64,000 bases of DNA from positions 17,200,158-17,264,157 of the forward strand of contig OY726573.1 of assembly GCA_963383645.1 (NCBI GenBank). The letters are read 5' to 3'. Both the position numbers and the translations under genes were made by a program. Shown piece after piece: positions 54,885-64,000 of the stretch. Origin of the DNA: Muscardinus avellanarius. Its lineage: Eukaryota > Chordata > Mammalia > Rodentia > Gliridae. The notes below the pieces were generated by a model. The model saw only the letters and a program-made list of their open reading frames with translations. It did no database searches and was not told the DNA's origin. Within the stretch, counting starts at the first letter, position 1, and each line of letters begins with the position of its first letter.

Positions 54885-56690
54885 CCTGGCACGGTGGTGC
54901 ACACCTGTAACCCTAGTACTTGGGAGACTGAGACAAGAGAATCACAGGTTCAAGGATAGCCTCAGCAATTTAGTAAGACCCTGTCTCAAAATAAAAAATA
55001 AGAGCCAGGCGTGGTGGCACATGCTTATAATCCCAGCGCTTGGGAGGCTGAGACAGGAGGATCGCACAGGTTCAAAACCAGCCTCAGCTACTTAGTGAGA
55101 TTCTTAGCAACTTAGTGTGACCCTGTTTCCAAATAAAGTTTAAAATAAGTCTGGGAGTACAGCCCAGAGGTAGAAAAGCCCCTGGGTTCCACTCTCAGTA
55201 CCACCAAATAAATAAACAAACAAACAAACCAGATGTAGTAGTACCTGCCTGGAATCCCAGTCGTTGGGGGGCTGAGACAGGAGAATTTCAAGTTTAAGGA
55301 TAGCCTCAGCAAGTAGTGAGACTCTCATCAACATAGTGAGACCCTATTTCTAAACAAAAAATAAAACAAGGCTGGGAGATAGCCCAGAGATAGAATGCCT
55401 CTGGGTTCATCCCCAGTATCACGAAAAATAAATAAATAAAATAGGGCTGGGGGTGTAGCTCACAAGTAGAATGCCCCTGTGTTCAATCCTCAGCACTAAA
55501 AAAAAAGAAAAGAATAAATCATCACATCGTCTGGAGATATAGCTCAGTGGGAAAGCACTTGCCCAGTATACACAAGGCCCTGGGTTTGATCTCCAGTAAA
55601 ACACACACACTCACACACACACACACACACACACACACGCGCGCACACACACACACGCACACACAGATTACAAGTGTGGGCCTGGTGACCCACACTTGTA
55701 ATCTCAGTACTTGGGAGGCTGAGACAGGAGGAGCACAGCTTCAGCCAGCCTCAGATACTTAGTGAGACCCTCCACAACTTGGTGAGACTGTTTCAAAATA
55801 AATAATAAAAACCTGGGCATGGTGGCACATGCTTGTAATCCCAGCATTCAGGAGGCGGAGACCTGAGGATCGTAGTCATGGACAGCCTCCGCTACTTAGC
55901 GAGGCCCTTTACAACTCAGTGAGACCCTGTTTCACAAAATAAAAAGACAAAAAATAGGGCTGGGGGTGTAGCTTGGAGGTACTATGCCCCTGGGTTCCAT
56001 CCCCATTACTGCAAAAAATAAATAATAAAGAAATAATAGGGCTGCGGTATAGCTCAGAAGTAGAATGCCCCTGAGTTCAATCCCCTGTACTGCAATAAAA
56101 AAATAAATAAATAAAGCCTCAGAAAACTCCTGAGCAATTTTAAATTAAAAGCAACAGTGAGAGGTGGGCATAGTGGTTCATGCTGTAATCCCAGCATTTG
56201 GGAGGCTGAGACTGGAGGATCGTGGTTAGTGGACAGAACAGCCTCAGCTACTTAGCAAGGCCCTTCACAACTCAGCGAGACCCTCTTTCAAAAATAAAAA
56301 GACTAAAAAATCAGCTGGGGGTGTAGCTCAGAAGTACAGTGCCCTTGGGTTCCATCCCTAGTACAAAAAAAAAAGCAACAGTGAGCCGGGCATGGTGGCA
56401 CACGCCTGTTATCTCAGTACTTGGGAGGCTGCGATGGGAAGATCACAGGTTCAAGGACAGCCTCAAGTAGCGAGACTCTCATCAACCTAGCAAGACCCTC
56501 TTTCAAAATAAAAATAAAATAGGGGTAGGATGTAGCTCAGAGGTAAAATGCCTCTGGGTTCAATCCCTGGTACCACACACACAAAAATAAATAATAACAA
56601 CAACAACAACAACAATAATAATAATGGCTGGGGATGTAGCTTGGAGGTAGAATGGCCCTGGGTTCAATTCCCAGTATCACACACAAAAGA
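54885..56690 (+). mobile_element. Dense sense SINE cluster
   Basis: At least seven sense dimers (about 54885-54990, 55003-55207, 55228-55430, 55675-55800, 55812-56015, 56165-56367, 56387-56577), with lone ID halves between them (about 55442-55500, 56037-56097, 56625-56680). Many begin within or right after the A-rich tail of the previous copy. Confidence 0.8.
55527..55600 (+). mobile_element. ID-type monomer SINE
   Basis: Keeps the tRNA-like internal region with 'atagctcagtgggaaagcac' and 'caaggccctgggtttgatct', which the right half of the dimers has lost. It therefore resembles a stand-alone ID (tRNA-Ala-derived) element. The tail runs into (AC)n at about 55601-55660. Confidence 0.75.
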
Positions 56691-56699
56691 AAATTCACG

Positions 56700-57606
56700 T
56701 GTGTAGTGTGTATGTGTGTGAGTGTGTGTGTGCTGTTTTAGTTAGGATATAATCTAAGCCATTGGAAACAAGAATTACTGAATTATTAATATTAGCTCAA
56801 ATTTCAGATATGACATGATTGGGATTTTGGGTCATTTGGAAGTGATGATATAAAATTTGGCTACAATATATCAGAAAATAAAATTGCTGAGGGAATTGGA
56901 TCGGTGACTTAGGAAAAAACAGTCTTTGTTTGGTTTCTGTTTTTGGAAACCTCAGAATCTGAAGCTAGAACAACTGAGAACATTTCCAGTGAAATTCCAA
57001 GTAATATGGTGTCATTTGAAAAATACTTAATCATGCAAATGATTTACATGGAATTAGATGTTTTCAGTCCAGTTAGTTTAGACTTAATATAGGGTGTGGA
57101 TTTAAAAGGAAAAGATGGCGTAATAACCGTGGGCAGCCCAAATCCATCCGTAACACCAGGAATGTACCACTATGAGTTTTTGGAAACACCTCGGATTCAA
57201 TATGAGGTAACATGGCCATAAACGAAGAAGGAAGAGAAGGACGAGGAAGAGGAGGAAGAAAGGAAAGCGAATCACTTGTGAACGTTCTACCTGAAGACAG
57301 GGTGTTAGGAGAAAGGAAGCCGCAGAGCCAGGCGAGCCGGGCTCCACGCGCATCAGGACGCCTGACCATGGCGCCGTCTGAGACGCCTGTGAGGACGGCG
57401 GTGGCCGGAGCCGCTGAGACTCTCCCGGAGCCAGAGCAGGGACGGGTTCCCCAGCCTGCCTCAGACACAGAGCACACAACACGCGACACGTAGGCCAGCA
57501 TCTGCCACTTTTTACCCCAAGATGATACAGCCAATCCACTCCACACTGTCTGAGAAACCTGGCCTTTGTAACCAGGGTGAGGCACTGCCTCTCAGTCCAA
57601 GACACT
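56700..57606. other. No gene recognised
   Basis: Includes a purine-rich GAAGGA-type stretch at about 57222-57270 and a GC-rich patch at about 57330-57480. No conserved domain or splice-bounded exon is identifiable. Confidence 0.35.
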
Positions 57607-58200
57607 GCAGCTGGGCGTGAAGGAGCACACCTGTAATCCCAGGACTTGGGAGGCTGAGACAAGAGGATTGCAGGTTCGAAGCCAGCCCCAGCAACTTAGC
57701 AAGGCTCTCAGCAACTTAGTGAGACTCTATTTCCAGATTAAAAAATAAATTTGATCTGGGGTATAGCTCAGAGGTAGAATGTCCCTGGGTTCCATCCCGA
57801 GCAACACACATACACACACACACATACAAACACATTGACCCAGGGTAGAAAAGTGTCTGAGTTCCACCCCCAGTACCACACACACACACACAAAAAAAAA
57901 AGACTGAAGAAGGCTAGCAGAGTGGGACATACAGAGAAATGTGCCAAGTGATGTGTACATGTATGTCTGTACCACCTTTGTGTGTGTGTCTGTGTGTGTG
58001 TGTTTGTGTGTTGTACTGGGGATTGAAGCCAGACGTTCTATCTCTAAGCTACTCAAAGATATTATTTTATAATTTATTTATATTTTGTTTTGAAATAAGG
58101 TCTCACCCAAGTTGCTGAGGCTTGCCTTGAATTTATGGTCCTCCTGTCTCAGCCTCCCAAGTAATGGGATTATAGGCATGAGCCACCATACCTGCCTGTA
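57607..58200. mobile_element. SINEs with (AC)n and (TG)n
   Basis: Complete sense dimer (about 57607-57808), an ID piece (about 57838-57890) and an antisense dimer (about 58013-58200), with short dinucleotide repeats between. Confidence 0.75.
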
Positions 58201-58620
58201 AGGATTTTTTTTTTTTAAACACATAAACCTACAAGAACAAAGACAGCAGGAGAGATATGATGGGGATGAGAAATTCTTTTCCCTGGAAACAGTCAGGTGT
58301 TCACTGTCTTAACTGACTAGAAAAAGATGAAGAGGAGGTTCCTGGAGAGGGGAGATCTGCAGGGAAAACCCCCGTGGTAAGAGCCTCCTGCCCTGAGGCC
58401 TAAAAAGGCTCAGAAACTGAACACACCTTGTAGGCCCAAAGACTGGACACTGGGAAATTAGCTGAAAATCCTTAAAGGTAAGTTACATCCCCACATCTCT
58501 TTCCCCAGTCTGCCAGCCAACTCGCTCCACCCGACACTGGAGAAAAATTAGGAGTTTTACTTTCTGGGTCCACCAGGCATGGCTGAGAGCCAGGATGCAA
58601 TTCTACGCTCAAAACAACAC
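58201..58620. other. No feature recognised
   Basis: Mixed sequence, no repeat family or gene recognised. Confidence 0.3.
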
Positions 58621-58703
58621 ACTAGGGCTGGGCTGGGCACGGTGGTGCATGTGGTGGGGGCATGTGACTTGGAGGAAGAATGCCTCTGGGTTCACTCCCT
58701 AGT

Positions 58704-58705
<2 letters not shown>

Positions 58706-58757
<52 letters not shown>
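58706..58757. repeat. (AC)n microsatellite
   Basis: About 25 AC units following an ID-like half (about 58625-58705). Confidence 0.93.
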
Positions 58758-58760
<3 letters not shown>

Positions 58761-59079
58761 AGTACCCTGCCAAAAAGAAGCAAGGAAGAAAGGAGGGAAG
58801 GAAGGGAAGGAGGGATCAAGTAAGAAAGGCCGCCAGCCACACTGATGCACCTAGTAAGGTACACCATTAAATCTGCAAGACAAATACCACCAGGTATTTG
58901 AGGAAAGTGTCAATATGGGAACCAAACAGAAAGGGAACTCGAAAAGACAGATAAGAAGGTACAAAATAGGTACAAAAAATGGAGCAAGATGTTATCATTA
59001 ACATAAAGAGATAAGAAAGGAGGATATTGCAGCCATGAAACAAGAGAGGAACCTGTTTATTATTAAGAGAGGCAGCCAG

Positions 59080-59186
59080 CCCGGCCGTGGCGGGCACATC
59101 CGCAGTCCAGTACTTGGGAGGCTGAGATAGGAGGATCGCAGGTTCATAGACAGCCTCAGCAGCTTTGCAAGACTCTGTCTCAAAAA

Positions 59187-59225
<39 letters not shown>

Positions 59226-59295
59226 AATAAAAAGGGCTGGGGGAGTAGCTTGAAGGTAGAATGCTCTTGGGTTCAATCCTGAGTACTTTGAAGAG
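59080..59295 (+). mobile_element. B1-ID SINE with internal (AAAT)n
   Basis: Sense dimer whose A-rich linker between halves has expanded to (AAAT)n at about 59186-59225. Confidence 0.82.
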
Positions 59296-59299
59296 AAAG

Positions 59300-59680
59300 A
59301 CATGGAGGGAGGAGAGAGAGAGAGAATGTCAGAGATTAAGGAAGAGCCTTGGAAATATAAATTTGGCAGCAGAAACTAAAATTCCAAAAGAAGTCTCACA
59401 GGAGAAGTTAATGAAATCTCCCAGAAAAAAAGAAAAAAGAATATCAAGAGAGAAATGGCAAGGAAAAACAGAAAATAAGCCCAACATACCACATCTCGAT
59501 AATAGGCCTTCCTGACAGAAGGAAAAAAGGTGCAGAAAATATATGAGTAAAACAATTCCTAGAAGTAAGGGAATATTTGTTCCAGATTGATCAACCCACC
59601 AAGCGCCAATATCATGGACAAGTCCTAGAACAAGGGGTACCATTATGAATTTTCAGAAAGTTAGGGGCAAAGAAATTGTG
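59300..59680 (+). mobile_element. Ancient LINE-1 fragment, ORF1 region (tentative)
   Basis: Sense resemblance to decayed LINE-1 ORF1 linker sequence: 'gttccagattgatcaaccca', 'ccaagcgccaatatcatgga', 'accattatgaattttcagaa'. No frame is open for long. Confidence 0.5.
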
Positions 59681-59689
59681 TGTGGAACT

Positions 59690-60080
59690 GAGAATTGAAC
59701 CCAAGAGCATTCTACCGCTGAGCTATACCCCAACCCTATTTTATTTTATTTATTAATTAATTTACTTTTGCAGTACTAGGGATGGAATCCGGGGCATTCT
59801 ACCTCCAAGCTACACCCCAGCCCTATTTTTTTTTCTTGACTTTGAAACAGTCTCACTGAGTCATGAAGGGCCTCACTACTTAGCTGAGGCTGTTTGCAAA
59901 CCACGATCCTCTTATCTCAGTCTCCCAAATGCTGGGATTACAAACATGCAGCACCACGCCCAACCCCAATTTTATTTTTTATTTTGAAACAGGGTCTTCC
60001 TAACTTTCCTGAGGCTGTTCTGGAACCTCCCTGTCTAAGCCTTTCAAGTAATGAGGTTATAAGCATACCTAGCTTAGGAA
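59690..60080 (-). mobile_element. Antisense SINE cluster
   Basis: ID half (about 59675-59745), a complete dimer (about 59765-59970) and a B1 half (about 59975-60075). Confidence 0.75.
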
Positions 60081-60149
60081 AAATAATTTCTGACCTCTGA
60101 TCCTGAAATTATCAAGCAAATATGAGGATAAAGTTATTTTTCAGAACCA

Positions 60150-61135
60150 CAAGTAAGCCAGACTTAACGGCACAGGTTTATAATCCCAGTATTTGGGAGG
60201 ATAAGACAGGAGAATCACAGGTTCATGGCCAGCCTCAGCTACTTAGTGAGGCCCTCTGCAACTTGGTGAGACTTGTTTCAAAATTATTTTTTTTTTAAAT
60301 TTCTAATCTCAGACAGCCTCAGCTACTGAGACCCTCTGCAACTTAGATTGCTTCAAAATAAAAAATAGAAAATAAAGCCGGGCGTGATGACGAATGCTTC
60401 TAATCCCAGTACTTGGGAGGCTGATACAGGAGGGTCGCACAGGTTCGAAGCCAGCTTCAGCTTAGTGAGGCTCTCAGCAACTAAATGAGACCCCCATTTC
60501 CAAATAAAATATAAAATACATGTGGGAGTGTAGCCCAGAAGTTGAATGCCCCTGGGTTCCAACCCCAGTACCACAAAAAAAATAAATAAATAAAAATAAA
60601 AAATGTTAAATTAGGGCTGGGGATATAGTTCAAAGATATAATGCCTCTGGGTTCAATCCCCGGTACCACACGCAGACTCCATAAAAATGTAATTTTTAAA
60701 ATATTTTTATATTTAATATACAAATCTTTTAAAATATTTCTTCTGTGCTGGGTATGGTGGCATACACCTATAATCCCAGTACTTGGGAGGCTGAGATAGG
60801 AGAATCACAGGTTGAAGCCAGTCTCAGCAATTTATCAAGACCCTGCTTAAAAAAAAAAAAAAAAAAAAAAAAAGGCATGGTGTTACATGCTTGTACAGTA
60901 CTGAGGAGGCTGAGATAGGAGGAACCCAGGTTCAAAGACAGCCTCAGCAAGTAGTGAGACTCTTATTAACCTAGTGAGACCCTGTTTCAAAATAAAAATA
61001 TAGGGCTGGGGGTGCGACTTGGGAATGGAATGCCCCTGGGTTCCATCCCCAGTACCAGATGTAAAAATAAAATAGGGCTGTGGGTGTAACTCGAGGTAGA
61101 ATGCCCTTGGGTTCAATCTCCTGCACCACAAAAAT
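60150..61135 (+). mobile_element. Sense SINE cluster
   Basis: B1 half (about 60155-60285), a complete dimer (about 60377-60578), an ID half (about 60612-60672), a B1 half with a long A-run (about 60745-60873), a dimer (about 60875-61055) and an ID half (about 61073-61130). Confidence 0.75.
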
Positions 61136-61229
61136 AAAGGTCCCAGCCTTGATGACTATGGGGCCAAATGGGAGGAGATGCTTGGTGTCATCACTGCCAC
61201 AACCTGGGGCTTCCCTTGGCCTCACAAAT

Positions 61230-61398
61230 ATGGCACTGTAGGCTGGGCGTGGTGGCGCTTGGGAGGCGGAGACAGGAGGATCGCGCAGGTTCAAAGCCAG
61301 CCGCGCTGGCGTAAGAGACCCTGTTTCAAAAATATATATAAAAAACAGGTCTGGGAGTGTGGCCCGGAGGTAGAAGGGCTTCCAGGAATCCCAGTACC

Positions 61399-61446
<48 letters not shown>

Positions 61447-61500
61447 GAATAAAATAGGGGTGGTGTAGCTTGGAGGCAAATACTCCTGGGTCCAATTCCA

Positions 61501-61505
<5 letters not shown>
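61230..61505 (+). mobile_element. Young-type B1-ID SINE with (AAT)n tail
   Basis: Compact left arm ('aagccagccgcgctggcgta') and altered right-half end ('gtagaagggcttccaggaat'). (AAT)n at about 61399-61444, then an extra ID half to about 61505. Confidence 0.85.

Positions 61506-61506
<1 letters not shown>

Positions 61507-61553
<47 letters not shown>
61507..61553. repeat. (AC)n microsatellite
   Basis: About 23 AC units. Confidence 0.95.
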
Positions 61554-61557
<4 letters not shown>

Positions 61558-61599
61558 TAACTAGTATCGTGACTGTGCTAGAGAATTGGGGTGGGGGTG

Positions 61600-61770
61600 G
61601 GGTTCTAGGGTTGGAGGGACACAGGAACATTCTACCTCCGAGCCACACCTCGCGCCCAATTTTTATTCTTTATTTGGAAACAGAGTCTCACTGGGTAATG
61701 AACTGCAATCCTCCTGTCTCAGCCTCCTAAATGCTGGGATTATAAGTGTATGCCCCCACGCGGGGCTAAA
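61600..61770 (-). mobile_element. Antisense B1-ID SINE
   Basis: ID half and shortened B1 half, ending 'gcccccacgcggggct'. Confidence 0.7.
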
Positions 61771-61819
61771 GAATGTCTTTAATCTTGGGAAGTACTATAT
61801 AAAAATTTAGGAGTATAAT

Positions 61820-62450
61820 TTGGGCATAGTCATGAATGCCTGTAGTCCCAGTACTTGGGAGGCTGAGTCAAGAGGATCGATCACAAGTTCAGGGCCAGCC
61901 TCAGCAACTTGGTGAAAATCTGTTTCAAAATTTAAAAAATTAGCCGGGCGTGGTGGCGCACGCTTGTAATCCCCGCGCTTGGGAGGCAGAGACAGGAGGA
62001 TCGCGCAAATTTGAGCCAGCCGGCCCGCTGGTTTAGGAGACCCTGTTTTCAAAAAAATGTAAAAATAGGTCTGGGAGTGTAGCCCGGAGGTAGAAGGGCT
62101 TCCAGGAACCCCAGTACCACCAAAATAAATAAATAAATAAATAAATAAAAAATTTAAAAAATTAGCCGGGCGTGGTGGCGCACTCTTGTAATCCCGCACT
62201 TGGGAGGCGGGGACAGGATTGTGCAGGTTCGAAGGAGCTGCGCTGGCGTAAGAGACCCTGTTTCCAAATATGAAAAAGTATAAAATAGGTCTGGGAGTGT
62301 AGCCCAGAGGTAGAAGGGCTTCCAGGAACCCCAGTACCACAAAAATAAATAAATAAATAAGTAAATAAATAAATAAATAAAATTAAAAAGGACTGGGAGT
62401 GAGTTCAGAGGTAGAAGGCCTCTGGGTTCGATCCCCAGTACCAAGAAAAA
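61820..62450 (+). mobile_element. Stacked SINEs including two young-type copies
   Basis: B1 half (about 61820-61938), young-type dimer (about 61942-62122), second young-type dimer (about 62162-62342), then an ID half (about 62388-62442). Each starts in the A-rich tail of the one before. Confidence 0.85.
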
Positions 62451-62549
62451 AAAAAATTGAGAGTACAGACGTACTTAAAGGTAAAGAATAATAATGATGC
62501 GACTTACTCTCAAATGATTTAAGGGGAAAATACTGATATAACAAAAAAA

Positions 62550-63012
62550 GTGCCAGGCGTAGTGGCGCACACTTGTAATCCCCGTGCTTGGGAGGCTGAG
62601 ACAAGAGGATCACACAGGTTCGAAGTCAGCCTCAGCTACTTAGTGAGACTCTCAACAACTTAGTGAGACCCCGTTTCCAAATAAAATATAAAATAGGTCT
62701 GGGAGTATAGCCCGGAGGTGGAAAGCCCCTGGTTCCACCCCCAGTACCACAAAAACAAGTGGCTAAATTAATATTTAATCTAAGTCAAAAGCATATGGGT
62801 ATCTGAAGCCAGGCGTGGTGGTGCATGCTTGTAATCCCAGCATTTGGGAAGCTGAGACAGGAGGATCCCACTTCATGCACAGAGCCAGTCTCTTAATGAG
62901 GCCATCTGCAACTTAGTGAGACACTGTTTCAAAATAAAGAATGAAAAATAGGGCTGGGGTGATGCTCAGAGGTAGAATGCCCCTGGGTTCCATCCCCCGT
63001 ACTGCAAAAAAG
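62550..63012 (+). mobile_element. Two sense B1-ID SINEs
   Basis: Type II dimer at about 62550-62752 and type I dimer at about 62808-63008. Confidence 0.85.
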
Positions 63013-63470
63013 AAAAAAGGTATCTGGGTATCTGTTTTACAATTATTGTTATTCTATTGACTTGAAAATTTTGAGAGAAACGAAGTTTTTTAAATGTGCC
63101 TTCCCACGAGTTTCAGACCGAGATGGTGATGGCTTCCACTGGGCCATCCCTAACACGTCATATGATGTATAGCCTACAGCACTGTGTGTTATGAAAGGAG
63201 TCTAAACAGGAGGCTCACTGGGCGGGCAAGCAGAGGTGAGAGCTCAAGCAGGACAGCTGGAGGCAGGAACCCAGGCTGGCGGGCAGGCTCTATGACAAAC
63301 TGCCAGTGGAGCAGACTCTAAGTGTCTGAGACTCAAGTGTGGCTTAACCGCTACGCTACCACATGGGGAGCTCAAGAAATACACGTGGTACATTAGAGGG
63401 AGCTGTGGTCAGAAAGCTGAAGGAATCCAGGTGAAACAATATGTCAGGAATCATTAGACCTGCAGGAGAT
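63013..63470. other. No gene recognised
   Basis: No open frame or family recognised. 'gtggcttaaccgctacgcta' near 63340 looks tRNA-promoter-like on the other strand, but the flanks do not support an RNA gene. Confidence 0.3.
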
Positions 63471-64000
63471 TAACCAGTCATGGTGGCACAAGTTTGTAAC
63501 CCCAGTACTTGGGCGGCTGAGACAGGAGGATTGAAGGTTTCATGACAGCCTCAGCAAGTAGTGAGACTCTTATTAACCTAATGAGATCCTGTTTCAAAGT
63601 TAAAATTTTTCAAATAGGGCTGGAGAGTTAGCTCAGAGGTTGAAGTTCAAACCCTAGTACCAGAAAGAAAATCAGAGATGAAGTTGTACGTTGTAGCCCA
63701 TGCTTCTAATCATAGCAGTGGGAGGCTGAGACAAAAGGATCACAGGTTTGAGGCCAGCCTCAGCAACTTAGACGGCTTCAAAATAAAAAAAGTCAGGCAT
63801 GGTGCCACACATTTATAATCCCAGTTTGGAAGGCTGAGACAGGATTGCAGATTCACAGCCAGTCTCATGTACTTCATAAGAAGTCATTTCAAAAATAAAT
63901 AAATGAGCTGGGCGTGGTGGCGCACGCTTGTAATCCCCGCGCTTGGGAGGTGGAGACAGGAGGATTGCGCAGGTTCGAAGCCATCCGCGCTGGCGTAAGA
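63471..64000 (+). mobile_element. SINE cluster at window end
   Basis: Sense dimer (about 63471-63662), two B1 halves (about 63685-63785 and 63792-63895), and a young-type copy (63905 onward) cut by the window end. Confidence 0.8.

Noticed and set aside
55527..55600. Possible functional tRNA gene
   Set aside because: It has tRNA-like A- and B-box remnants but cannot fold as a full tRNA and matches an ID-type SINE with an A-rich/AC tail.
63330..63365. tRNA-like 'gtggcttaaccgctacgcta' stretch
   Set aside because: Too short and lacking arms or a tail; no SINE or RNA gene could be supported.

Overview
The window is mammalian nuclear DNA, and the interspersed repeats point to a rodent. Most of it consists of dimeric SINEs that join a 7SL-derived B1-like left half to a tRNA-Ala-derived ID-like right half. 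That architecture (B1-dID) is known from squirrel-, dormouse- and beaver-related rodents; I cannot name the species. There is no bacterial, phage or CRISPR content.

Only two genes are convincingly protein-coding, and both are intact 14-exon arachidonate lipoxygenases in convergent, tail-to-tail orientation. ALOX12 (platelet-type 12S-lipoxygenase, + strand, 8748-18788) assembles to 661 codons plus stop. ALOX15 (12/15-lipoxygenase, - strand, 37069-47017) assembles to 662 codons plus stop. Both keep the PLAT domain, all iron ligands and the C-terminal isoleucine. They act on the same substrates (arachidonic and linoleic acid) to make hydroperoxides. The active-site volume residues are Ala-Gly in ALOX12 and Val-Val in ALOX15, which predicts mainly 12-lipoxygenation for both.

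Layout: 1-8.4 kb is repeat-rich upstream sequence (SINEs, two old LINE relics, an ERV1-like LTR, a truncated U4 snRNA retrocopy). ALOX12 runs from 8.75 to 18.8 kb and starts in a CpG island. The 18.8-37 kb stretch between the genes holds a full-length antisense LINE-1 (20395-30477, 15-bp target-site duplication), a 36-bp minisatellite, a gag/integrase-deleted betaretrovirus-like ERV with paired LTRs, and further SINEs. ALOX15 occupies 37.1-47.0 kb. From 47 to 64 kb I see only repeats: dense SINEs, LTRs, LINE fragments and microsatellites.

The most unusual item sits inside ORF1 of the LINE-1. It is a 3.1-kb insertion (25786-28897) with its own 14-bp target-site duplication. Read on the - strand it consists of a 79-bp GC-rich array (5 copies), about three diverged 190-200-bp repeats, a 50-bp GC-rich array (about 35 copies), a LINE-1 3'UTR-derived module and an A-rich tail. 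This is the plan of an SVA/LAVA-like composite non-autonomous retrotransposon, but made from different parts. I do not recognise it as a described family.
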